Shown here: piece by piece, positions 26,601-39,569 of the stretch | How positions within the stretch are numbered: the first letter of the stretch is position 1 | Layout of the letters: each line of letters begins with the position of its first letter | Assembly (NCBI RefSeq): GCF_036669915.1 | Contig: NC_089323.1 | Coordinates: forward strand, 20,449,804-20,513,803 | DNA length: 64,000 nt | Reading direction: 5' to 3' | From: Pocillopora verrucosa | Taxonomy: Eukaryota > Cnidaria > Anthozoa > Scleractinia > Pocilloporidae | Program-made: the position numbers and the translations under genes | The notes under the pieces: model-generated | Told to the model about the DNA's origin: nothing | Database searches by the model: none | The model's input: only the letters and a program-made list of their open reading frames with translations

Positions 26601-29600
26601 CACACTCGACATGGTGGGGAGTCCTCCAACTGTTTTGGACCTCACTAGGGCAGGTACATTTTCTTGTGAGCTTCCAAGAGAAGATGATGTTGTAGCTCTG
26701 TTGAGTGCCTGTTGGCCAGTACTTGATGTTGAACCCATGTAACTTACAACAGGTTGTTTTGAAGGGCTATTAGGATTGCCATGTTCACCAGGGAGGGAAC
26801 TGTTTTGTGAATCAGAAGGTTCTGTGCTGCTAGTAGTTACTGGTGTAAAGTCAGCCAAGCAGCTAAACAGCTCAGCTGAATATGATGTTGTAGACGATGA
26901 TGATGTTGATGAAGGTGGCTTGTTTGTCTGACCAGGAGGAAACAACAATGAACCAGAAGACCGTGGCTAGAAAAAAAAGAAAAAGAAAAAAAAATTGCAA
27001 CAAAAAAGTTAAAAAAGGCCACTCTTAATCATATTTCTCCCACCAAACCCACAAAAACCTTTTTTTTTCATCAAATACCTACCTGTGGTCTTGGTCTTGG
27101 TACTGCACTACCAACAGATGCAGAACGAGGGAGTTCTGTTCCTGGAGGTGGCTTGAGGAGAAGCAAAGAATTACTGCTGTCACTTGCTGAATTAGATCCT
27201 GTTGGAAACATGATTCCTGTATCACTTGGACTTGTCTCTGACACTGTTGAGAAACATTTGATTTTAACTTGCTTTGTATATACATGCTCAAATTGCATGA
27301 ATGACCACAATTAGTCCTTTCCTAGACTTTTTAAATCAAACTTCATACCTCCAGCAACTGACGAGTCATTTTCTGCTACTTTGTTAACTGTACCTGCCCC
27401 CTTCTTGGCTGGTAAGGGAGGAGGAGGTTCAGAAGATTCTTCCTGAACTATGCTTCCCTTTTTGGCGGGCAGCAGGGGAGGAATATCACAATATTCTGCT
27501 TCTGTATTTTCACTGGAATCTACATTGGAAATGATCATTCAGTGAATTAGACTGGACAATATCCATCTCTGTTATGATAGTGGCATGCAGTTTAACTCCA
27601 CTCACAGTTTGAGTAAGTCATTTTCTTCCAACAACATTTTATAAGGATCTCAATGCAAATAAAGCAAGGTAAGCATCGCCAATGACTATAAAAGCTTCAA
27701 ACGTGAATGAGTTATTGGGTAACAACATCACTGTAAAAACTCATCATGTCAATCTATCAGATTTTTTTTTCGTAAAAATAATTCTTTTAATTTCCAACAA
27801 AGTTTTTAAGGATCTCAAAGGGAATAAGCGGTTAGATTTAAAAAAAAAAAACACTTGGCTTTCTAGACAAGATCTTTAGTAAAAAAAATTATTTTTTACA
27901 TCCAGCAAAGGTATAAGGATCTCTAGACGAATAAAGCAAGGTAAACATCACCAATGACCAAAAAAGCTTTAAACACAAACAAATTATTGTGTGACAACAA
28001 CACTGTAAAGTGTTGGTTGCCAATGACCCAAGCTTTTTTTGAGATCCACATAAACTTTGTTAGAAATAAAAAGAATCGTTTTTTTACAAAAGATCTTTTC
28101 TAGAAAGCCAAAATCTCTTTGAAAAATCTGACCAATTGACATGATGAGTCTTAAGAGTGTTGTTGTCACACAATAATTTGTTCATGTCTAAAGCTTTTAT
28201 AGTCATTGGCGATGTTTACCTTGCTTTATTTGCCATGAGATCCTTATAAACTTTGTTGGAAACAAAGAGAGTTGTTTTTTCACTAAAGACCTTTTCTAGA
28301 AAGCCAGGTTTTCTTAAAAAAATCTGACCGATTGACCTGATGAGTCAATAACTTGTTTGCGCCTGAAGCTTTTATAGTCATTGGCAATGTTTACCTTGCT
28401 TTATTTGCCATAAGATCCTTATAAACTTTGTTGGAAGAAAAACAATTTGTTCAAAGCCACCTTTTAAGTATACAACACAACATGTAAAACTTGTGAACAG
28501 TGATACCTAAGCTTGTAGATGACGGCAAAGCCCCAGCTAATGATCTTAAGTCTCCAGAACTTTGTGTGTTGGGTTCTGGGTCAATTATACTTGAAGTGCC
28601 ATTTTGGGAGAGTTGAAGTGAATTTCTTTGTGATCCAGATGTCATAGAATCACTACTAGCAAAATTTGTTTGACTAAAATCTATGTCAAGCAAATCATCA
28701 CTTGAACGTGACCTGTTGGAAAAGCAAGACATTGGATAAGTGTGCAAAATTTGATATGGTAAATAATACGGCATAATGATACAATGAACAACAAATTAAT
28801 GCGGCTTGGGAAAACCAATTAACAATAAAACATGGTGCCAAAAGTTAAGTTTGGTCATGTACATGGATATTTCAATAACCCTTTACTGTGGGGGAAGCTG
28901 TAGTAATTGCATACAAGGAAAGACATAATCTTCTCACGATTTAATATTTGAAGCATGGCTTGAAGACCTGGATCTGTTTTTCATGCCTTCACCTAGAGAC
29001 AAAAAACATGTTTGTAAGAAACCATGTCTCCAATGTTCAAAGCAAAAAATTTAACAACATATCATCAACTTACCTGATGAAGAACTTAAACTTTTACGCT
29101 GAAAGGAGAAACAAAAAGAAAAATAAACAATCATGTAGGTGTAAACTAATATAAATGTGCCTCATGGGAAAATACTTACGAAGAAAAATTTTGATGGGCT
29201 ATTGGGCAAGAATCTCATTTTATCAGGAAAAGCATTTTTGTTTTTCGACTTGAACAATAGATTTCCCATCAGAGGATTATGAAAAAAAGGAAAACTAACC
29301 ATTGTTGAAGGCGAAGAAAGACTAAGTGTTCCAGTAATTTTCTTTATTTCATCAACTGAAGCTGTCTGTGGAACCTTATCAGCCTCCACTGGGTTTATAA
29401 CAACTTGCAGTTTTCGAGGCTCATCTTGATGAAATAAAAAAATTATTTTAATAAGTTCAGCATAGGTTAGGGCAACCGTCATGAAACAAATAAAAAAATT
29501 AGCAATCATTGCTGAATATTACATCAAAAAGTGATTCTGATGGCTGAATATTCTCAGCTCAAGCCATGTTCTGACACACTTAACCCTTCACACCCTTACA

Positions 29601-32600
29601 TTGGTATTCATATTCTCCATTCCTATCTCTATACATTTCCTAAGGTGCTAACAAGGAGAATTTGCTTGACAATTAAGAGCTTCTTTAGTCGGGTGATTAT
29701 TTCTTTTATTCTTGTGACCTTAATAAATGATTCTGGGATGATAATGTAAGGAGAAATTAGATGCTGGTCACTCTCAGGGACAAAAGGTAGACTGGGAGAG
29801 GTCATGGTTACCTTGTTTTCTGATCAAAACATCAACAATTTCATATCTCTATGTACAGTAATAATAACAATAATCCACAAAGTTCTGAATCTGGTCTTGC
29901 AAGACTCAATGTGTATTGATTGGATGAAAAATATTTTCCTTGCTAGATAATCAGCTAAGGATTTTTCATTTCAGACAAGGATTTCAAAAGGCAGACCAAG
30001 GCACACTTGTGTTACTCCATTTAAGTAAAGGACTTACCATCGTCTGAATCTGAATCAGAAGATGAACTATTCCCCCCTGATTTGGTACCTAGGTCATTAT
30101 CAAGGAGAGATCAAATGCAAATATGGGAAAAAATCATATATTTGAATATAGTGAAATAGAAATTCACTAACAGCACACAGTAGTAATAGATGCTAACAAG
30201 TGTGGCTCTTGGTTTTTTATTGTTTTGATAGATATCAACTGCTCTTCATTCCATTATTTGTTGTTCCTTGGTATGAATTAAGAAGAAAAGAGGTCACAAA
30301 AAAAGTACATTTTATACACTGGCATGAAATACTTCAGATTCAAAATTTACATATGTATACAAATATTGTGCAATGATCATATCTTCCCATGAAAGTCTTT
30401 ACTTTCTTGAAGTCAATAATACAAGGATACTTTCTGAATCAGGAGGTCTTATTCTGTATCCCTCTTCATCTACTTCAAATGATGATGACTGTAAAAGGAA
30501 ATCAAAAAGAGATTATACATACAATTCACAATAATCCATGACTCTAACAATGAACTGCCCCACAGAAAGTTGTATCACTTGAAACTTGCAGAATTTTAAG
30601 TACCTCAGTTTTCAACAGTTCAACATATGTAATGACTTTGGTGATCTTTCTTCCAACAGTGGTGGAGTGTGATCATATCAAGGAAAAAAATGATTACATA
30701 TCATGAAGAGAGGCAAAAACTTACCACATCCCCTCCTTCACTTGAAGGTGAGTCACTGTTAAAAAAATAATAATAATAATTAGTGAAGAAGGCTGAAAAA
30801 ACATTCAGCAAGGTGTGCTTCAACAAGAAATTTTTCCAAGTCTTGTAATGGCACACTAACTTACACTGAACCATTTTGAGATTTCTCTTTCTTTGCCTTC
30901 TTTTTCTTTTTCTTCTTTTCCATTCTCTTCAGTGTTATCGGAAATCCTACAACACAAAAAAGTATCTATGTCACCCTCTCTCATTTTCCATTCTTTCTTG
31001 GCAGGACCTACAGTTTCTCATAGAAGTAACACACACACTTTTTTTTTTAAGTAGTACCTGATGGATGATGGTGTTTGGGTGCATTTAAGCTGGGTGAGTG
31101 ATTGTTTGTTATAGCACCTTCTGCTTGTCCAGTGTACTCTTCAAACGTTATAACACCTGCAAAAGAGGGCAACATCAAATTTTACAGATTACATGACTTG
31201 AAAAATAAGTCTTACTTAAAAATTACTTTTGTGTCCCATTCTTCCCAAACGGGACACAAAAGTAATTTTTGGTTACTAGGGTGTCTGTTTTTCAGAGTGA
31301 AATATAAGAGGGAAGTGTCAAAGAGACATTTCAATTTATTGTAAATTGAATTGCAATAAATCTATTATTCTGTTGATGATTTTTTTTCTGCTCACCACTT
31401 TTCAGCCTGACAAGGTACTGATATTGTAAGAAGAAATTCCAACTTTCTTTAGATTGAAAGGGTTAACAACCTAAGAATATGTAATCTACATGACGTAAGA
31501 GCAATAATGCATGTTAGAAGATTAAAGTCAGCTTATCATAATTTACACGAGTAAGATATTAAGGTAAGAAAGTACTGATATAAGAATTGAAATTTCAACT
31601 TCAAAGGCATCTACCTGGAATAGCTTTTCCTGTACCCTTGCTCCTCACAAACTGATCCAACAAATGATGTACTGTTAATGCCTTCACTTGCCCCAAGAAC
31701 TCCTTGTAGACCTAAGGTAACAAGAAAATGCAGTACATGTTTACTTGGTAGAAAAGTGCAATTTTACTCATGCAAGGGATGAAAGCAAGACACCTTTGTC
31801 TGTAAGGAGCAAAAATGATAAAAACATACCTCTTCTATGAAAACTTGCCCTGACTTCTGTGAGTCAATGTACTGTTCAAGGTAGGCAATTATTACCTTCA
31901 AATGTTCCTCGTCAAGCTTCTGGAATTTCTACAGAGTAAAACAGACCTAAACTTCTTCAAAATTCACTTTGAAGACATCACTATCTAATAAAGATGGCAG
32001 TACTGTTGAATCAGAAATTAGCAACCACAAAACCACCTTGTAAACTTGTTGATTCAAGAAAGCCAACATATTGGTGCATTGATACCAATGCATCTACAAG
32101 GGAGTTTGTCTTTTTCTCCATTTTCCATGCCATCACTTACATGATGCATTTTTTTCCCACTCTAGACCAATGGAAGCCTAGAAAACATAAGTGTTGCCTG
32201 TGGTTATGGGGGCTCATGGAATATTCTCAAAAGACTGCCTGAATTTGCAGAGAAAGTAAGTACTCAGCACTCCCTACATTAATGAAAGTGCCCCGGATTC
32301 AGGTGACAATTCATATTAATATAAAGGTGTTGAACCTCTACATGCTGGTAGGAGCTGAGATGTAAAATGAAACACCCAGCTGGCAGATGAAAGAGCTGAA
32401 GAGAATCACATGCTGACCATGATTGTAATAATAATAATGATAATAATAATAATAATAATAATGACAATGATCATAAATACAGTAATCATGTGAATTCATA
32501 CCTTGGAAGCATCAACCATCTTGTCATGAAAGTCATTTCTAATTATTTCCCTCTTTTCAACAAGAAGTTTATACTCTTCAGCTAAACAAAAATGCAGTGA

Positions 32601-35600
32601 ACAACAGACATGAGAAAGTTCCAACAAGTGTGGGGAAAAGGTTATAACACTTATCCACAAACCATATGAAATGACATTTATTAAAAATGACTGGTACCTA
32701 CACTCACAAAGTCATTAAAAAAATGCAATGTACTATCTACAGTTTAAAACAAGGGGTTCATTCAAATCCCTTTTGAGGCTCTCACAAGCAAGTGTGAATC
32801 CAACTTTTTTTATGTGTAGGCTTCACACACCAGCCATAAAGCATGTGAAAACACCCACTAAAAATTATCACTTTCTTTTCAATTGCATATGACATTTTCA
32901 AGATAAATAGGTGTGAAAAACATGCAAAGACTGTGTCTGGACTTTACTATCACAAGTACCTGGGTACACACACAAAGCTATGTAATATTTAGTTTCTATT
33001 TAGTCATAGAGGATGTTCCCCTGTTGTTTTACATCACATTTCATCAGAAAAGCCTGAATCTGACAAAAAAATGAGAGGAATAAATCAAGAGCTTTGCAGT
33101 ACCTGCTTTCTTCATTTTTGCTTCAGCCTGCAATTTTTGGAAACAAAATACAGATAATATTAGCAAAAGTCAGACTAAACTCTTTCAAAGTTTACTCTCC
33201 CATTTAGTGATTATACGTTTCCCTCTTGGCTGACTGTAAGAATTTTAAGTCATATCAAACAAAGTCTCCTGTGAGATATTTTCTTTTTCCTTATAACCTG
33301 TCTACTTCACAATGTACTAACATTGTAAAGACACTCAATCAGTTGATCACTCCTACAAGAAAAAGGGTTAAAGAAAAGACAAATTCAGGGTACAACTCCA
33401 AAAACTGAGAGGGCTACAATATACTGTACTTACAGTTTACACTAAGTATAGGACAACACTAATATTCCCCAAATTGATATTTAGCTATAATTATTCTCAT
33501 TAATTGTCTTCTTGATGTTAAATTACTACTGTAAGGGAAATTCTGTCCTAGTCACTCATGGGAGTTTAAGGGTTAACAAACCTTTTCAACATCCTTTGTA
33601 CCAGATCCATCTTTTCTCGATTTTTCAACTTCTTGACACCTGGCATAGTAAGCCTCCTTGGCCTGTGCACACAGAGGAAAAAAATATACGACTGAGTTAA
33701 TATAAATGTTCTAAATAAAGTCAAACAGTAGAACGATAAGCAGACAAATTTGAAGGACACACATTGTATCATCAATCTGTAAAATCTTGTATTCATGAAA
33801 AAAATTACGTTGTTAATGATCATTACCTTGACTAGATTGGCTGTCATTGTTTGTATGGTCTGTACAATCTCTGCTGTACTGCTAAACTCTTCCTTATACT
33901 GGAAAGGTAAAATTTTTAACAAAAAAGAAATTTTATTCATTTGTAAGGTTATCATTATTTTGAATGAGAAACCACAACATCACAACATCCTGACTCCAAA
34001 TCAAAGAAATATTCTTGCCAAAATCACTGAAGTTGAGGCCTACATTTAAATCTTAAGTTTCTAAGCAGCATCCTAACTGATTAGGAATATGTGTAGATAA
34101 AATACAAGCCCTCCCCATCACATGCAAGTGATGGAAACCATTTCCTGGAGGAACTCTTTAGCAGTGGACAGTTTAAACCCAGAAGTACAAGTTGACCATT
34201 GTAGTCTGATAGTAGGTGGGATTACTCCTGAATAGTATTGTTGTCTATGACAGTCACAGAGGTTTTAACAACCAGAATGTAAGTCCTCATGAATCAATAT
34301 CACATGAGAACTTGAGTTAAATCACTCTACTGCCATATGTCTTCTTGGTTGACACTGATACTGAAATCCAGTCAATTTAACATAACATCAGTCACTGCCA
34401 GCCACAAGTCCTTTTCAGGACTTCTCTCATTGGAAGTATCAACTTGATGATCAAATTAACTATTTTGTAAACACTTTCATTCATTCATTACAGGTTCCAA
34501 CCATTCACATAAATTTTATCATTAAATCTTCTTGTTGATCACATGCACATATAGTTTACACTCCAATAAATAAAAAATCAACCTGTTTGTGTCTTTCTTT
34601 TTGCTTGTCACCATAATCCTTGAGGTCTTTGATAAGATCTTGAAATCTTGTAACAACTTGTAAATGTGCATTTGCAAGCTTCTCGGTTGCAACCCGTAAG
34701 ACTCCCCAGAGAGGCTCAAAGGTGCTGAAAAATATAATATCACATTTGCAAATCAGAAAAAAGAGGACATTATTTCCATTGCTTTAATGGGATTTTGTTG
34801 CAGCAAGTTTACACATGCTGCAGCATTTTTTCCCTAAATCAGTAAAGAAAATGTGATTGAAACTTTCAATTAACAAAAAACCAAAGTTGCATAGTAATTC
34901 ACTATGTCTCTTAAAGTAATTTAAAACCTTTCTAAAACACTTTTATAGCAGTTACTAAAATTCTAGATTTAAGGAGTAACACTTCAGCATCATTTACAAT
35001 TCTTATCAAATATATCATAATATCTAACATTCTGACTGGTGATGCCCAGATAAACAGATACTTGGTAATCTTTCACACATTTCATAACTTCATTAGACTG
35101 AGAAATATTTTAAATATGATATTTGATATATTGTTTAAATTTTCACTTCCAGCAAAAGTTTGAAATTATTTTAAACAGACTTTCTTTTTATTAAGCTCTT
35201 TAAAAAGAAATGTTTATTTGGCTTTGTGTTACAGATTCTAGGCTTTTTATCCTAACAGCAGAAATAATTATGTTCCAGTTCAGAACTATTTTCAATAAAC
35301 ATATTATAAAATTGTATGAAATGTATTTTTTTTAAATGTTTTTTTGTTGAAACAAAAATGAAATGTTTGTTCCATTTTAGAGTTTTATTAGGACTAATTA
35401 AGGCAGAAAGCAGCTGTATATTAATTCCTGCCGGTTTGCAACCATTATAGCCATTTATTAACTGGATTGACTTCTGAACAGCAGAAAATACAATTATGTA
35501 AATTTCTTAAAATGTATTTTTCAAACATGTGGTCTGCTATTGAATAGAAAAAAATTACCCCGACTTTTCATTTCAATTTTGAACATTTTCACAAATACAT

Positions 35601-37765
35601 ATACAAGATGATTGGAAACTTATGCTTTTTTGCATGAATATTCTAAACTTAACTGGTGATAACTGTATTTCAAACTCTTCTGCAAAATCAGGAAAACCTA
35701 CATGTAGGTTCAAAAGCTACATCATTGCACATATAGATTGTCCTAGCTTCAATTTCCCCTTCTTAGAGAAAAACCCTTTAAACTTTCCCAACTTGAGAAA
35801 GAGTAGAAATTGGGCCACAGATTCCAATCTTGCTGTGAAAGGCCACCTTCTCTGACCTGACTAAGAGATGGCCATGATACAAAATTGCCTCAAATGGTGA
35901 AATTTTCTAAAATATACACCAGGGGTTTCCATGAGAGCTGGCAAAAACCAGCAAAATTCCTGTTCTATGTAATGCAAAATTGCCACCTATTTCCTCTGTA
36001 ATTAACAAAGCTGGAGTAAGGATCAAACTTCCATAAGCCACCTACTGTGCAGTTTTTGCCTTTTAGTTAAAAACCTTATTGAAACCTCGGCACTTAAGGT
36101 GAATGAGGTTTGAAACCAAAAATGGAAATTCTCCCTAGTAATATTCACTTTTTGAAATCTCTGATATTTTATTCCTCCACCAGAGGTCACCCAGAAGATG
36201 CTTGCTATATTATTGGTACTATACGTGTAATAGATACCCCAAGGTCATGTTTTGTTACAATGGAACACAACACTTGTAAAGTTATTATGATATGAAAGCC
36301 TCTCTGATAGCATTAGTTGTGACTTTCTGGGTTATATATTCACCAAACAGTTTCTTGCTGATTTACTGTAATCCCTACCATAGAACTACCATGTGAAGAT
36401 CTTTTTAAATACTGTTACACAAATCATATTTTAGGATAGGTTTCAACCAATACATTACTGATGACAGCCTAAGTTTGAATCTGTCTTATTTCAAAATCTA
36501 CAATTGTAAGTTTCTTATCTCACTCACTGTTTAGCAGAATATTTTCTTTGTGCCATACATGCTTCAACAATTGACATCACAAATTAAATTTATCTACATA
36601 AAACTTATTAACCGCATTTAAATATTTCTAAAGAGCTAAAAGGAAAGAAATCTCTTCCCTGTAATTGAATGTCCACAACAAAAAATAACAATATGTGTAC
36701 TTATGTCCTCAATGTGTGTTCTCAGACACAGACAAGGGAAAACAGTATTGAGAAATCTTCTAAAAAGGTTTTTTTTCCTACTAGATGTAGATAAAGCGAT
36801 AAAAAATATATTTTATTACAATCATCATTAGTTCACCCTGTAAGAATCTGAGAATTCACCTGGATTACTGCAACCGAGGTTTTGAAATTGGCCCGTTTCT
36901 ACCAAAGTTGATGTGCGAGCATACCACAAAGAAATAAACAACATTCAGAAAATAATAAAAAGCTAGTGGATTTGGTGTAAAGGGCGAAAGTCTCAGCTAA
37001 ACTGGTCAACTACGGTTTCCAAATACGGTATCTTGCTCAAAGTTGTTGATATAAACAGAATAAATTCGCACGGAGTATGACAGCCCATTGTGGTTATTTT
37101 AAAACACATTCAAATTTAATTTATAATTTTTGGTTTCTATTATGATACAATTTCTACAGTAAGGGAAGAAACAGCCACTTTTCCCCGCCTAAACTTCGCT
37201 AACCCTGTAGGACAACATTACGCACTCATGGACAAGCAAGAGCTTATATCGGCAAAAATTTCAAGCTCCCGTCCTCCGAAAGCACAACAATTTCAAACCA
37301 CAAAATTTTTTAATCCATTACGAACAACATTAACATGGACAGCTTCCTCTGACTTACCCTAGCTGTGTCACTTGAGTTGCAGATTTCGCTAATTTCAGGA
37401 GTGATTTAGCATAGACTTCCTCTACAGCAGATCTGAAAGTCGAAGGTAGAATTTGAAATTGCTCATAATCATACATTAAACACATCTCGACCACAAAGTT
37501 CTCACGAACAAAATTTTAGCCAAACATTGTGCCCACCTTTCGCGTAAAAATTCAACAAGCTTACAGCTTGCATTGTTTCCATATTTCATGTTATGATAGA
37601 GCACGTCGAATCCAGCATTTCTTTCCCCCTGAAAGCCGTGAAAATAAAGAAAGAAATTATTGTAGCATCACGCTCCGGATGTCAAGCAGCTACATCGACG
37701 ATGCGCTGGAAAACGCTAATTTCAAATGATAAACACACCCAAAAATGGTCCTCAAATAGCACCAT
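23697..37765 (-). CDS. FCHO2: FCHO-family F-BAR and mu-homology domain endocytic protein
   Basis: Early clathrin-coated-pit nucleator; it bends PI(4,5)P2 membrane and recruits AP-2, Eps15 and cargo. Twenty-nine exons give 1045 residues: 37739-37765, 37537-37628, 37358-37432, 34583-34724, 33827-33898, 33582-33662, 33103-33127, 32502-32581, 31830-31928, 31615-31711, 31058-31156, 30865-30946, 30725-30755, 30431-30488, 30038-30088, 29300-29424, 29180-29248, 29074-29098, 28938-28992, 28507-28712, 27349-27519, 27083-27243, 26485-26966, 25672-25827, 25375-25504, 24694-24893, 24327-24391, 23861-24019, 23697-23719. All phases close. F-BAR spans about 1-263 ([20 protein letters not shown]); then a polybasic block ([16 protein letters not shown]), a long Ser-rich linker with two [16 protein letters not shown] motifs, and the mu-homology domain about 782-1045. 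It could equally be called FCHO1/2. Confidence 0.95.
24021..24048. repeat. (AAT)n microsatellite
   Basis: About nine AAT/ATA repeats in the intron just upstream (in transcription) of FCHO exon 23861-24019, directly before the acceptor. Confidence 0.85.
25185..25350. mobile_element. MITE-like element, second subfamily
   Basis: Contains AGCATCCAATTTCTCCTC, TTTCTCCTCAGCAGCACCTC and AACAGCATGGAGAATATGCA, ending TGTTAGAGTGTAAAGGGTTG. Shares order and sequence with 16690-16890; in an FCHO intron. Confidence 0.7.
27620..28440. repeat. Large inverted repeat built of about 200-bp units
   Basis: The left half (about 27620-28005) is largely the reverse complement of the right half (about 28007-28440), centred on CAACACT-GTAA-AGTGTTG near 28006. 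Blocks such as AAGCAAGGTAAACATC and its complement GATGTTTACCTTGCTT recur two or more times on each side, so each arm itself contains about two diverged units. It lies inside the FCHO intron between exons 28507-28712 and 27349-27519. The transcript could fold into a long hairpin. Probably a nested mobile-element arrangement. Confidence 0.8.
29580..29789. mobile_element. MITE-like element, second subfamily
   Basis: Begins TTAACCCTTCACACCCTTAC, contains TACATTTCCTAAGGTGCTAA (the complement of a block in 16690-16890) and ends GCTGGTCACTCTCAGGG. In an FCHO intron. Confidence 0.7.
31218..31270. repeat. Perfect 20-bp hairpin in FCHO intron
   Basis: Arm 31218-31237 (ends TTTTGTGTCCC) is the exact reverse complement of 31251-31270, with a 13-base loop. 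It lies in the FCHO intron just upstream (in transcription) of exon 31058-31156. A small structured element or MITE tip; no precursor-like extension is evident. Confidence 0.75.
32424..32462. repeat. (AAT)n microsatellite
   Basis: Interrupted AAT repeats (with two GAT units) in an FCHO intron. Confidence 0.85.
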
Positions 37766-37843
37766 TTTCTATCTCAAGTCTAGAACCTGGTTGTCAATCC
37801 TTAAATATATCATTTAGGTTACTAGAAGGTATCCACCAACAAC

Positions 37844-37963
37844 ATGGCAGCTTCGCGAGCGGAAGAAGCCGTCAACAGGCATCTCCAGTTTTTTTGCAGT
37901 CACCATGGACGCGATGACCTGGGACGATCTGTGGGAGATTTGTCTCTGATTGTCTCTTACAGT
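37844..37963 (+). CDS. Possible first exon of an unidentified plus-strand gene
   Basis: An ATG opens a 40-codon frame (MAASRAEEAVNRHLQFF at the start) that ends at a plausible donor (AGT|GTAAGA). It sits 79 bases upstream of the FCHO start codon on the opposite strand, in a position expected for a divergent transcript. I do not recognise the product and found no following exon before the ApeC-CUB gene at 39570, which has its own signal peptide. In the duplicate copy the fourth codon is TAG. It may be chance coding potential in the FCHO 5' region. Confidence 0.25.
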
Positions 37964-38475
37964 GTAAGAGTTATTGAAAATTAGCAAATTTTACTCCACC
38001 ACTTCTTTCTCCAAAGTATCAATAAAGCTCTTTAAATTTAATTACTTAACATTTTCCACTGAAAGATGCCATTTAACCCCAAAGTGGCAGTATATATCAT
38101 TAAGCTAAAAGAACTCGTTCGCGTTGTTTCCTCCTGTTTCAAGGAATTTAAACTGTAATGAGCTGGTCTGAGTAATTATAAATTTTACACCATTGAATTA
38201 GGTAAAGAAATTGTGAAAGGTAGATTGATTGTTCATGGCTCTAAAATTGGTTATTTGTAAGATCAGTAAACTTGTGATATCACCGCTGAAAACCTCCTGG
38301 CCCTGATATAACAGACAATTCAAAACAAACAAACTAACAAACAAACTACATAGCCCGGTTCCCTCCTGAATGCGCCAAAACAACAACGATGGCGATAATG
38401 ACAACAAAAACTACAACTAAAAAGTGAGTCAAATTTTTGCTAAGAGAAACTTAAGATAAGAGATCTTTCTCTTAC

Positions 38476-38859
38476 CTGGACTGCATTAGACGAGAGTTTT
38501 CTCCGTTGTTTGATAGCACATTCAGTTTCTGTTGTCGGACTCTTTGGCGGCCTCGCAACCCGGGAAAAAAGATTGCTCAAAGATGCTAAGGAATTAATCA
38601 TTTCTGGGCTTCCTTTCTTTCTGTTGATTTTCTTGGTCAAATTCATAATTTTTAACTCATTTCTTGGGTTTTCATGTGAAACAATAGTGCTGCTGATCTT
38701 TGAAGGATCGTCAACGAGTGAAGTTTGGTTTGACTCTTCAGATGGTGAGAGTCTTTCTTCAACATCTTCGCTATCAGACAGGAGCTCTTCCTCTTCACAA
38801 GAAAGTATTTTCGCACTGTGGCCAGTGAACAAGGAGGCTAGTGAATCTCTACGTTTCAT
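38476..38859 (-). CDS. Unidentified 5' coding exon (128 codons)
   Basis: An ATG-initiated frame (MKRRDSLASLFTGHS) runs 128 codons to an in-phase donor (GTCCAG|GTAAGA). It is acidic and serine-rich in the middle (ELLSDSEDVEERLSPSEESN) and basic later (NLTKKINRKKGSPE; RPPKSPTTETECAIKQRRKL). I do not recognise the family. The next exon was not found. Because it ends in phase 0 upstream of FCHO exon 2, which also starts in phase 0, an alternative first exon of FCHO is formally possible, though that would replace the start of the F-BAR domain. A frameshifted copy lies at 63499-63881, and the protein-level similarity of the two copies supports past coding function. Confidence 0.5.
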
Positions 38860-39569
38860 CCTCTGGCCCCACAATAGCCATTTTAAAATTATCTTTCCAA
38901 CTCTCCTGTAGACTTTCTCAATTAATGTTTTTGAAAAAGTCACATCGTATACTTGATTTGTTTAACTGTTCAATATCGACACATTCTAGATGAAAAACGT
39001 TTTGAAGTTTTCTCTCGAAAATGAAAGCTGAAGTTTTGGAACATTTAGCTGTTCTTAATGCAGTCGTAGCTTGTTGTAGCTTGGATGTTTTGCTGACATT
39101 TTCATGCGTAAAATGAGTTTACTTTGAGTGAAACTGTACGAAAATTGTTAGAATCCCGGATGTCAGACCCCTTGACAAGGGACTGCGAGATGTGTTCAGC
39201 CGTATTTCACTTTATGGCCGTCATAGCTACAGCGTGGGTCGACTAGAATTGAGAGAGATGGACTAAAACTTTGATTCGATCATTATGAGATTTCGGCATT
39301 TTCTGGGAAATTTTCCGTTTTTTTTTTTTTCAACACATAAATATTAAAGTCAATGTACTTAATTGTGAAGGAATACGTTCACCGAGACTAAGAGGGCCTA
39401 AGGTCCAAAAATTTCCGTCGCATCTTCGTACTTCTTCGGAGAATTCCCGAGACTTAATCGTGCATACCAGTCGGACTCCGAAGGTTTTAAGTGTGTAGTT
39501 CCGCATTGGCTCGATTGTCTCACATGTTTCACTGCATAGCTCGACAGTGTTTCGAGCTGAATTCATAAC

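Noticed and set aside
38510-38911. 133-codon plus-strand ORF opposite the exon at 38476-38859
   Set aside because: Shadow of the minus-strand frame, which has an ATG, a donor site and a similar duplicated copy.
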